NCBI GenBank assembly: GCA_011524575.1 | Contig: WTKB01000085.1 | Span: 1 to 11,665, forward strand | From: Aquimarina sp. | GTDB lineage: Bacteria; Bacteroidota; Bacteroidia; Flavobacteriales; Flavobacteriaceae | DNA: 11,665 nt | Reading direction: 5' to 3' | Part shown: piece after piece, positions 7,335 to 11,665 of the stretch | How positions within the stretch are numbered: the first letter of the stretch is position 1 | Layout of the letters: every line of letters starts with the position of its first letter | The notes under the pieces: model-generated | What the model saw: the letters and a program-made list of their open reading frames with translations, nothing else | What the model was told of the DNA's origin: nothing | Databases searched by the model: none | Made by a program: the position numbers and the translations under genes

Positions 7335-7370
7335 AACCTACCGTATTGAGCCTTGCGGTAGGTTTTTTTT
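7335..7370 (+). terminator. Intrinsic terminator of the DUF5053 operon
   Basis: AACCTACCG (7335-7343) pairs with CGGTAGGTT (7356-7364), and T continues to 7370. This is a classical stem and U-tract 38 bases after the stop codon. Confidence 0.92.
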
Positions 7371-7407
7371 ATATGTCCTAGATGATCGTAAATAAGATGT
7401 ATAAAAT

Positions 7408-7444
7408 AAAAATGTTCCAATATTGATAATAGTGGAACATTTTT
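7408..7444. terminator. Bidirectional terminator-like hairpin, shares sequence with 9951-9978
   Basis: AAAAATGTTCCA pairs with TGGAACATTTTT around a 13-base loop, with A on one side and T on the other. It lies between the convergent DUF5053 and ribbon-helix-helix genes. The 12 bases ATAGTGGAACAT (7429-7440) recur exactly at 9967-9978. Confidence 0.7.
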
Positions 7445-7505
7445 TTACTTTAGATATACTGATGTCAATATATAAATAATATACAATTTCTGAGTACAGA
7501 TTTTC

Positions 7506-7552
7506 GCCCGTGCGGCTCGCACCGATTTTGTTTCTTTGATCGCTCAAAGAAA
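7506..7552. repeat. Two adjacent hairpins, candidate oriT-like region
   Basis: A GC-rich patch in an AT-rich surround contains GTGCG-gct-CGCAC (7510-7522). Eight bases later a perfect 9-bp hairpin follows: TTTCTTTGA-tcgc-TCAAAGAAA (7531-7552). The first hairpin shares CCGTGC...TCGCACC with the hairpin at 1080-1097. The stop of the small ribbon-helix-helix gene is 28 bases away. A transfer origin with an accessory DNA-binding protein would explain this, but no relaxase gene is in the window. Confidence 0.4.
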
Positions 7553-7579
7553 ATTACACAGTCGCTAGTTATACTTAAA

Positions 7580-7741
7580 CTAAGAGCTTTTTTTATTTAA
7601 AGCCTTATAAGCTTCATTTAAAAAATCATCATATTTCCATTCATTGATGATGCAAAGCCTTTTAATATCTTTTCGTAAATCACTTTCTATCAAGGTTGAG
7701 AATGGCACTTTTTTAGCTTCTTCTTTATTTTCTTGTTTCAT
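7580..7741 (-). CDS. Small ribbon-helix-helix protein (53 residues)
   Basis: The ORF runs from an ATG at 7741 to TAG at 7580-7582. After a lysine/glutamate-rich start comes VPFSTLIESDLRKDIKRLC, a short strand with a D-L-x-x-x-I-K helix typical of ribbon-helix-helix domains, and then a second helix (YDDFLNEAYKALNKK). Dimers of such proteins bind DNA as repressors, partition factors or relaxosome accessories. The upstream gene on this strand is the ArdC-like gene, 162 bases away and separated by two hairpins. Downstream lie the hairpins at 7506-7552, possible targets. No promoter of its own was recognised. Confidence 0.65.
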   Translation of the reverse strand: MKQENKEEAKKVPFSTLIESDLRKDIKRLCIINEWKYDDFLNEAYKALNKKSS

Positions 7742-7793
7742 AGTTTTAAATTTTATTAAAATTAAAAATTTGAGCGTTAGCGAGTCCTTTTTT

Positions 7794-7832
7794 TTTTCAG
7801 CACCTCACTTTTTAAAAGTGAGGTGCTGAAAA
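7794..7832. repeat. Long perfect palindrome with 19-bp arms
   Basis: Positions 7794-7812 pair without mismatch with 7814-7832 around a single base; the core arm is CAGCACCTCAC. It lies between the ArdC-like gene and the small ribbon-helix-helix gene. It may be a transcript-end hairpin, but neither strand has an ideal following T tract. Confidence 0.7.
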
Positions 7833-7859
7833 TGTTTTTTAACCCTAAAGATTTTTAGC

Positions 7860-7897
7860 ACTGTACCCACTATATTAAGTAGGTACAGTATGTTTTT
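7860..7897. repeat. Hairpin just after the ArdC-like gene
   Basis: ACTGTACC (7860-7867) plus ACT (7869-7871) pairs with AGT (7878-7880) plus GGTACAGT (7882-7889), with one C/A mismatch. T residues follow on the plus strand at 7892-7899 after TATG. It lies 15 bases past the stop of the minus-strand ArdC-like gene and may mark its transcript end or a processing site. Confidence 0.5.
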
Positions 7898-7903
7898 TTC
7901 ATT

Positions 7904-8812
7904 CTAAAGAACAAAAACTAATTTTGGCTTTTCAAGATACTTTTCAGCATCTCTAGCTTTTAAATAGGCTTCTTTTAGCTGGTCTTGTTGCTCTTCTTTA
8001 TCGAGCTTGTTTAAGTAGCTTTTAATGTAAGCTAGTGAAGATTTAAAAGCCGTGTAATTATCAAATTTAGTATATAATAATATTGCCCCTATTTCCGCTA
8101 TTAATTCCTCAAAAGCGTAACTTTTTTTATCACTTTTGAAATTTCTTTTTAAGCGTGATTCTGCACCTGTCCAGTGTATTAATTCGTGAAACAAAGTTGA
8201 GTAATAGCTTTGCATATCTATAAAAGCATTTATTGGGGGCATTCCTATAAAATCATCTTTAGGGTCGTAATAAGCTACATCTGTTTGTACTGTTTTAATT
8301 TCAGCGTTTGTCTTGGCTACAAATGTTTCTATTTGGTCATTTAAGGGGGCAAGAGCTGTTTTTGGATAGTCTAGTTTATCCAGGAACTCTATGTTTTCTA
8401 CATCTTGTAAATTAAATACTTGAAAGTACTTTACATAAGATTTAATACTGATTTCATCTTGTTGCTTTTCAGTAAGATTTTCATATTTTTTTTGAGATAC
8501 TCTTTTTTTTGTTTTCTCATCAAAATAATATTTTGAATAATGGAATACTTTAAAATGTTTTGCTCCCTTTTTAAGCTTCCCTCCTGCTTCTTTTATTTGT
8601 TTAAATGTTCCGTATTTATTTGTTTTTACTACTCCAAACCTTTGATAAATACTTAAAATAAACTTATTAGATCCTGTGTAAAAATTGTTACTAAATGGAT
8701 TAAATGGGGCTAGATCCTGTTTAAATTCAGGTCTAATGTAGTCTTTGTAATCTTCTAATTTTACAGTGTCAATTGCTTGTAAAATTGCTTCGTAAATGCT
8801 TACCTTTGCCAT
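7904..8812 (-). CDS. ArdC-like anti-restriction protein (ssDNA-binding plus zincin domain)
   Basis: ArdC-type proteins enter or act early in recipients of plasmid DNA and are linked to protection from restriction. The family combines an N-terminal ssDNA-binding domain with a metallopeptidase-like domain. The N-terminal part (about 1-150) has the expected pattern (APFNPFSNNFYTGSN, then KKGAKHFKVFHY, then YFQVFNLQDVE). The C-terminal part has HELIHWTG (HExxH at 209-213) and FEELIAEIGA (234-243), which supplies the third metal ligand. The start is the ATG at 8812 (MAKVSIYEAI), 302 residues. A longer frame back to 8875 begins with TTG inside a hairpin and is rejected. It is probably the first gene of a transcript that also reads the small ribbon-helix-helix gene. 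Confidence 0.88.
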   Translation of the reverse strand: MAKVSIYEAILQAIDTVKLEDYKDYIRPEFKQDLAPFNPFSNNFYTGSNKFILSIYQRFGVVKTNKYGTFKQIKEAGGKLKKGAKHFKVFHYSKYYFDEKTKKRVSQKKYENLTEKQQDEISIKSYVKYFQVFNLQDVENIEFLDKLDYPKTALAPLNDQIETFVAKTNAEIKTVQTDVAYYDPKDDFIGMPPINAFIDMQSYYSTLFHELIHWTGAESRLKRNFKSDKKSYAFEELIAEIGAILLYTKFDNYTAFKSSLAYIKSYLNKLDKEEQQDQLKEAYLKARDAEKYLEKPKLVFVL

Positions 8813-8851
8813 GATTTTAAATTTAATTTTGGATGATTGAATTTTTAATTT

Positions 8852-8885
8852 AGCCCTTTGGAATTGCCGTTCCAAAGGGCTTTTT
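8852..8885 (+). terminator. Terminator-shaped hairpin in the ArdC leader
   Basis: AGCCCTTTGGAA (8852-8863) pairs perfectly with TTCCAAAGGGCT (8870-8881) around six bases, and T follows to 8885 on the plus strand. No plus-strand gene precedes it. On the minus strand it would lie in the 5' leader of the ArdC-like mRNA, about 40 bases before the start, without a T tract. Confidence 0.7.
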
Positions 8886-8911
8886 ACTTATGTAAATATA
8901 CGAAATTTATT

Positions 8912-8935
8912 CCGTTTAAACGGTAAAACGTTTTA
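8912..8935. promoter_or_regulatory. Tandem palindromes upstream of the ArdC-like gene, candidate operator
   Basis: CCGTTTAAACGG (8912-8923) is directly followed by TAAAACGTTTTA (8924-8935). Both are perfect 12-bp palindromes, and another ACGTTTT follows near 8952. They lie just upstream of a weak minus-strand -7 element (8893-8900), where a repressor of the ardC-like gene could act. Confidence 0.45.
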
Positions 8936-9036
8936 ATTTTTTTACGTTTTTTTTATATCAAACACCTATAAAACAACACATTAAACAACTAATTATTTCT
9001 TAATATTAAGCCTTAAAGTATTTTTTTTTATATCCG

Positions 9037-9083
9037 AAATGCTCATAAATAAACCCTAATGCCCGAATTAAAACCAAATGCCC
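9037..9083 (+). repeat. Three iteron-like direct repeats (AATGCCC type)
   Basis: AAATGCTC (9037), TAATGCCC (9057) and AAATGCCC (9076) are spaced 20 and 19 bases apart. The flanks are also similar (ATTAAAACC or ATAAATAAACC after each). They could be binding sites for Rep or arm-type sites for the recombinase. Confidence 0.45.
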
Positions 9084-9104
9084 ATTAATACACTTTCAAA
9101 TTAG

Positions 9105-9166
9105 CCGTTCTTTGTGGTGAAAACGCATATTTAACCTATTGATTGCGTTTTCACTACAAAGAATGG
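9105..9166. repeat. 23-bp imperfect inverted repeat
   Basis: Arms 9105-9127 and 9144-9166 match at 21 of 23 positions; the shared core is GTGAAAACGCA preceded by TTCTTTGT. The 16-base centre is AT-rich. It lies on the far side of the integrase unit and may be a recombination site, an operator, or an RNA hairpin. Confidence 0.7.
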
Positions 9167-9224
9167 AAGCCCGCGGCATGCGACACAACCACAAACCCAA
9201 AGAGAAGTAAACACAGGTTTAATA

Positions 9225-9242
9225 TTTACTTTCAATCGCCTT
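9225..9242 (+). repeat. Left 18-bp inverted repeat of the integrase unit
   Basis: TTTACTTTCAATCGCCTT is the exact reverse complement of 9931-9948. It lies 17 bases beyond the integrase stop codon. Confidence 0.85.
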
Positions 9243-9259
9243 AAATACTATCATTTAAA

Positions 9260-9835
9260 TTACTTTATTGACTCCCCCCACATTCGAGCTGCAATATTCC
9301 TTTCCTCATCTCCTACTGCATTTGCATAAATAGCTGTTGTTTTCATATCTGCGTGACCTAGCCATTTTTGAACTAGATTTAGAGATATTCGACATTCGGA
9401 AATGGCATACACTCCAAATCCATGACGTAAACCTTTAGGACTTGCCATAGCTCCATAAATACCTGCTTCATCCATGATACTTTTAATAATGCGTGTAGCA
9501 TGCTGACGACTCCATAGCCAAAGTAACTGGTCTTTTTTTGATTCCTTAATCCCATGTACCAAATCCAATGTGTCTAAAAAATAATCGGGAACTGGCACAG
9601 CACGAAACACGCCATTTTTGCGTTTCTTCAAACATTCTATTGTGATACATTTCGCATTAAAATCAATACTAGAATACATCAAACTCAAAGCTTCAGAAAT
9701 CCTACACCCTGTATGCAGCAGTACAAGTGCAAAAGTCCGTTGTGTTCGTTTCCTTTTACGTGCAACCATCTCAAATGAAACCCTTTCTGATTTGTTTAAA
9801 TAGAGCCTTTCCCCTTTTTCATCGTATAAATCCAT
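9260..9835 (-). CDS. Short tyrosine recombinase/integrase, catalytic domain only
   Basis: This enzyme would cut and rejoin DNA at specific sites through a phosphotyrosine link. At 191 residues it lacks most of the N-terminal core-binding (SAM-like) domain of phage-type integrases and is close in size to FimB-type inversion recombinases. Catalytic residues are visible: Arg45 in HTGCRISEAL, a beta-hairpin Lys near 70-73 (LKKRKNG), Arg137 in PKGLRHGFG, His161 in WLGHADMKTT, and Tyr170 in AIYANA. The usual first His of the H-x-x-R motif is replaced by Lys134. The stop is followed 17 bases later by one inverted repeat; the partner repeat is upstream of the promoter. The ATG at 9835 lies four bases after a -7 box, implying a leaderless mRNA. 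Confidence 0.88.
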   Translation of the reverse strand: MDLYDEKGERLYLNKSERVSFEMVARKRKRTQRTFALVLLHTGCRISEALSLMYSSIDFNAKCITIECLKKRKNGVFRAVPVPDYFLDTLDLVHGIKESKKDQLLWLWSRQHATRIIKSIMDEAGIYGAMASPKGLRHGFGVYAISECRISLNLVQKWLGHADMKTTAIYANAVGDEERNIAARMWGESIK

Positions 9836-9839
9836 ACCC

Positions 9840-9847
9840 CAAATTTA
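9840..9847 (-). promoter_or_regulatory. -7 box (TAAATTTG) of the integrase gene
   Basis: An exact TAnnTTTG lies on the minus strand, ending four bases before the ATG. Transcription should begin at or next to the start codon. A good -33 element is not evident; that region overlaps the hairpin at 9860-9896. Confidence 0.5.
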
Positions 9848-9859
9848 GCCTAAAAAACA

Positions 9860-9896
9860 AAAATGTTACACTTATCTAAGAGAAGTGTAACATTTT
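9860..9896. repeat. Perfect 14-bp hairpin upstream of the integrase
   Basis: AAAATGTTACACTT (9860-9873) pairs with AAGTGTAACATTTT (9883-9896) around nine bases. Being upstream of the -7 box, it may be an operator for control of the recombinase or a terminator for minus-strand transcripts arriving from the right. Confidence 0.6.
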
Positions 9897-9930
9897 AACC
9901 AAAGATCCTTTCGAAATACTACCTAAAATA

Positions 9931-9948
9931 AAGGCGATTGAAAGTAAA
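9931..9948 (-). repeat. Right 18-bp inverted repeat of the integrase unit
   Basis: AAGGCGATTGAAAGTAAA is the exact reverse complement of 9225-9242. A hairpin begins four bases to the right. Confidence 0.85.
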
Positions 9949-9951
9949 AAA

Positions 9952-9976
9952 GTTCCACTATTACCTATAGTGGAAC
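9952..9976 (-). terminator. Terminator-like hairpin bordering the integrase unit
   Basis: GTTCCACTAT (9952-9961) pairs with ATAGTGGAAC (9967-9976). On the minus strand it is followed by a T tract (9946-9951), so it could stop transcripts entering the integrase unit. It shares ATAGTGGAACAT with the hairpin at 7408-7444. Confidence 0.65.
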
Positions 9977-10199
9977 ATCTCTAGTTAAAATCTAAAGGGA
10001 TTTTGAATTTCAGCTGTCTATATTTAAAACCAAAATATAGATAGTAAGTTTTAATCTAAAAAAAATTAAAGCTTCAATCAATTTATAAAAGATTTAAAAA
10101 AGTAAAAATATTGGATATTATGATCCAGAAAACACTTACAAAAACGATGTCCTTTTTGAAAATATAGTTACTCACTTTATTTGTGAAAAAAATAAAATA

Positions 10200-10301
10200 G
10201 AGGTTTTTCTAAGGTTGAAAACCCTATACATGACAATTTAATTCTAAATGAAAATCCACGGCTCAAAAAATGAGGTTTCTGTAAGGTTGATAACCTTACA
10301 C
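10200..10301 (+). repeat. Two 30-base imperfect direct repeats with internal dyads
   Basis: GAGGTTT starts the copies at 10200 and 10272 (period 72). The shared core is TAAGGTTGA followed by AACC. The second copy has a perfect internal dyad, TAAGGTT-gat-AACCTTA; the first has one mismatch. The element TAACCTTA occurs again near 10420. Confidence 0.55.
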
Positions 10302-10440
10302 TCAAACAGAATTAAAAAGACCTACCTGTCACATCAGAATTAATGATTTTGAATAATACATAGATGCGGTAGTATATTACCTCGCTTGAAAATTAGAATT
10401 AAAGTATATAAATGATTGTCTAACCTTAAATACTAGAAAA

Positions 10441-10518
10441 ATGAATAAAGATTCTTTATTGATAACTCTAGCTTTAATACAAACACTACTGCAATTTATT
10501 GAAGTAGTGCTTGCTTAA
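10441..10518 (+). CDS. Possible 25-residue hydrophobic (single-membrane-span) peptide
   Basis: The ORF runs from ATG at 10441 to TAA at 10516-10518. The product starts MNKDSLLITLALIQTLLQF and is almost entirely hydrophobic after residue 4, long enough for one membrane span. Such peptides resemble type I toxins or small membrane regulators. An A-rich leader precedes it, but no clear promoter was found. It is the only ORF of note before the AbiEii gene, and structured repeats follow its stop. A chance ORF cannot be excluded. Confidence 0.35.
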   Translation: MNKDSLLITLALIQTLLQFIEVVLA

Positions 10519-10530
10519 TAAAGCTTGATA

Positions 10531-10607
10531 GTAGGAAACCTACAAGGTAGGAAGCCTATGCTGATCCATAACACCTTTGTGATTTTCGACCTTCCCAAAG
10601 GTGTTAT
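10531..10607 (+). repeat. Tandem 16-base repeats followed by a 12-bp hairpin upstream of abiEii
   Basis: GTAGGAAACCTACAAG (10531-10546) is followed by GTAGGAAGCCTATGCT (10547-10562). Each copy can fold (GTAGG/CCTAC, GTAGG/CCTAT). Then ATAACACCTTTG (10568-10579) pairs perfectly with CAAAGGTGTTAT (10596-10607). This layout suggests a structured RNA just ahead of the toxin gene; an RNA product is not proven. Confidence 0.5.
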
Positions 10608-10650
10608 ACAAATGTATAAAAACACATAACTTTATTAAAAAAACACTTTT

Positions 10651-11511
10651 ATGGAACTAAATAAGATTAAAACACTAACAATAAGAGCACTAATGAGTGA
10701 TGAGAAATTAATGTATGGACTTGTGTTAAAAGGTGGAAACGCACTCCAATTAGTATATAAAATCACAGATAGAGCATCAATGGATATTGATTTCTCTATG
10801 GAAAATGACTTTACAGAATTTGAGTATAAAAGATTAGACTCAGAATTATATGCAATTCTAAATGATGAGTTTTCTAAGCACCAGCATACAGTATTTGATG
10901 TTAAACTTAAAGAAAAACCAAAATCAAGTTCTATTAGAGAATGGAAAGGATATAACATAGAATTCAAAATAACTCAAGATGAAAATTTTTTTGAAGACAT
11001 TGAAAAAACACGTAGGAACGCAATAAAAATCAAAAATCAATCCACTAAATTTTCTATAGATATAAGTAGTTTTGAATACATCAAAAAATCTAAAAAATAC
11101 GATTTAGAAGGTACAGTACTAAGAGTTTATACTCCTGAAATGATCGTTATAGAGAAACTTAGGGCACTATGTCAATCACTTCCTGAATATAAAAATATTG
11201 TTTCTTCTGCCAAACCAAAAGGAAGAGCTAGAGATTTATATGATATTTGGAACTTATCTAATCAATTTAATATAGACCTCACATTGGAAGATAATATATT
11301 TTTAATTAGTGAAATATTTGAAGCAAAAAGAGTTCCATTAAACTTTTTAAATAAATTACCAGACCATAAAGATTTACAAAAAGAAAACTGGGAAAGTGTT
11401 GTTGATACTTTAATGACTGAAAAAAATAATGGGTTTGATTATTACTTCGATTATACTTTAAAACTTGTGGAATCTTTTAAAAGCCTTTTGGATAGTAGAT
11501 ATTCCAATTAG
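10651..11511 (+). CDS. AbiEii/AbiGii-family nucleotidyltransferase toxin
   Basis: Proteins of this family are the toxins of AbiE-type phage-resistance and plasmid-stabilising systems; some members transfer nucleotides to tRNA or other targets. The 286-residue length is normal for the family. Visible motifs are KGGNAL (27-32), SMDIDFSM with the paired catalytic Asp45 and Asp47 (43-50), FSIDIS (134-139), TPEMIVIEKLRALCQ (161-175), and RARDLYDIW (192-200), the conserved C-terminal motif. The ATG at 10651 comes directly before the conserved N-terminal helix. A cognate AbiEi antitoxin normally precedes the toxin in the same operon, often overlapping it. Here only a short peptide ORF and structured repeats lie upstream, so any antitoxin is either elsewhere or not a protein of that type. 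Confidence 0.88.
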   Translation: MELNKIKTLTIRALMSDEKLMYGLVLKGGNALQLVYKITDRASMDIDFSMENDFTEFEYKRLDSELYAILNDEFSKHQHTVFDVKLKEKPKSSSIREWKGYNIEFKITQDENFFEDIEKTRRNAIKIKNQSTKFSIDISSFEYIKKSKKYDLEGTVLRVYTPEMIVIEKLRALCQSLPEYKNIVSSAKPKGRARDLYDIWNLSNQFNIDLTLEDNIFLISEIFEAKRVPLNFLNKLPDHKDLQKENWESVVDTLMTEKNNGFDYYFDYTLKLVESFKSLLDSRYSN

Positions 11512-11656
11512 AATCAAATTCTTTGTTAGAAATATTATATGTTAAATAAAATTTATAGTTAACACTCTCTTTTCTGAAAATATCTATCTGATCACTAGAA
11601 TACTCAGATCTTGACATATAAAAGCCTATTAAAACAAAAGGAATAATTTTTTTCAT
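11477..11656 (-). CDS. Possible 59-residue protein with signal-like N-terminus
   Basis: The ORF runs from ATG at 11656 to TAA at 11477-11479. The start, MKKIIPFVLIGFYMS, resembles a short signal or membrane segment; the remainder is charged and tyrosine-rich. It converges on and overlaps the last 35 bases of the AbiEii gene. No family was recognised and the promoter would lie beyond the window, so the call is tentative. A frameshifted or truncated relic of a longer gene is also possible. Confidence 0.35.
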   Translation of the reverse strand: MKKIIPFVLIGFYMSRSEYSSDQIDIFRKESVNYKFYLTYNISNKEFDSNWNIYYPKGF

Positions 11657-11665
11657 CTTATTTAA

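Larger units (their letters stand above)
8813..9259. other. Intergenic regulatory and recombination region between ardC-like and integrase genes
   Basis: These 447 bases contain no gene that I can support. They hold, in order, a perfect hairpin (8852-8881), a weak minus-strand -7 box, TATATTTA (8893-8900), two adjacent 12-bp palindromes (8912-8935), three iteron-like repeats (9037-9083), a 23-bp imperfect inverted repeat (9105-9166), a GC-rich patch near 9169-9184, and the left 18-bp inverted repeat of the integrase unit (9225-9242). Confidence 0.7.
9225..9948. mobile_element. Candidate 724-bp unit: tyrosine recombinase gene between perfect inverted repeats
   Basis: The only gene inside is the 191-residue recombinase, its promoter included. 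The bounding repeats are perfect over 18 bases and occur only as this pair in the window. Mobility, or inversion of the segment between the repeats, is inferred from this layout and has not been shown. No target-site duplication is evident directly outside the repeats. Confidence 0.5.
9979..10650. other. Repeat- and hairpin-rich, nearly noncoding region upstream of abiEii
   Basis: These 672 bases contain no ORF longer than 25 codons that I can support. They hold a 9-bp hairpin (10017-10041), a 30-base imperfect direct repeat pair (10200-10229 and 10272-10301), a hydrophobic 25-codon ORF (10441-10518), two 16-base tandem repeats (10531-10562), a perfect 12-bp hairpin (10568-10607), and a minus-strand -7-like box, TACATTTG (10609-10616). 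No AbiEi antitoxin gene is present. Confidence 0.65.

Noticed and set aside
7338..7547. 69-residue minus-strand ORF
   Set aside because: It runs through a terminator and two hairpins and has no recognisable protein features.
7644..7829. 61-residue plus-strand ORF
   Set aside because: It is antisense to the ribbon-helix-helix gene at 7580-7741 and runs through the long palindrome; the minus-strand gene is better supported.
8813..8875. An N-terminal extension of the ArdC-like protein beginning at 8875
   Set aside because: It starts with TTG within a perfect hairpin and encodes a lysine-rich stretch unlike the family; the ATG at 8812 fits the conserved N-terminus.
10531..10562. CRISPR-like array
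   Set aside because: Only two 16-base tandem copies without spacers are present and there are no cas genes.
10635..10967. 110-residue minus-strand ORF
   Set aside because: It lies opposite the 5' part of the well-supported AbiEii gene and shows no family features.
1..11665. Closed circular plasmid represented by the whole window
   Set aside because: Joining the right end to the left does not supply a start codon or continuous frame for rep; a stop occurs in that frame shortly upstream of the junction.

Overview
This AT-rich window (roughly 30% G+C by eye) looks like part of a plasmid, or a plasmid-like mobile element, from a member of the Bacteroidota, most likely a flavobacterium. The evidence is a Rep_3-type replication initiator, a ParA partition ATPase, conjugation-type envelope proteins of the Bacteroidetes TraO/TraQ kind, an ArdC-like anti-restriction protein, a DUF5053-like small protein, several TAnnTTTG promoter elements (the Bacteroidota -7 box), and A-rich leaders in place of Shine-Dalgarno sequences. 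No chromosomal housekeeping gene, rRNA or tRNA was seen.

Layout, left to right. Positions 3-1019 hold the C-terminal 338 residues of the Rep initiator, cut by the window edge. After a noncoding stretch with a strong GC hairpin come two plus-strand envelope genes: a TraO-like outer-membrane barrel (1322-1873) and a 919-residue lipoprotein made of about seven TraQ-like Ig-type repeats (1886-4645). A bidirectional terminator (4663-4702) separates these from a five-gene minus-strand operon reading from 6739 down to 4708: parA, a probable ribbon-helix-helix partition partner, a 72-residue unknown, a 54-residue lipoprotein, and a 198-residue lipoprotein. AT-rich dyads around the parA promoter and at the end of parA look like operators or a centromere. 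Divergently, a 42-residue peptide gene and a DUF5053-like gene form a small plus-strand operon ending in a clear terminator.

Positions 7371-9978 form an accessory block on the minus strand. It holds a 53-residue ribbon-helix-helix protein beside a possible oriT-like hairpin pair, an ArdC-like metalloprotease-fold protein, and a 191-residue tyrosine recombinase bracketed by perfect 18-bp inverted repeats. A second imperfect 23-bp inverted repeat and iteron-like repeats lie on the far side of the recombinase. Positions 9979-10650 are mostly noncoding but full of small repeats and hairpins, plus one 25-codon hydrophobic peptide ORF. This stretch leads directly into an AbiEii-type nucleotidyltransferase toxin (10651-11511) that has no AbiEi antitoxin gene in front of it. 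A 59-codon minus-strand ORF closes the window.

Taken together, the genes fit maintenance (Rep, ParA and partner, AbiEii), transfer and establishment (TraO, TraQ-like lipoprotein, ArdC, possible oriT) and reshuffling (the recombinase). The least explained parts are the inverted-repeat recombinase unit, the antitoxin-less AbiEii with its structured leader, the giant TraQ-like lipoprotein, and the partition operon that carries lipoproteins.
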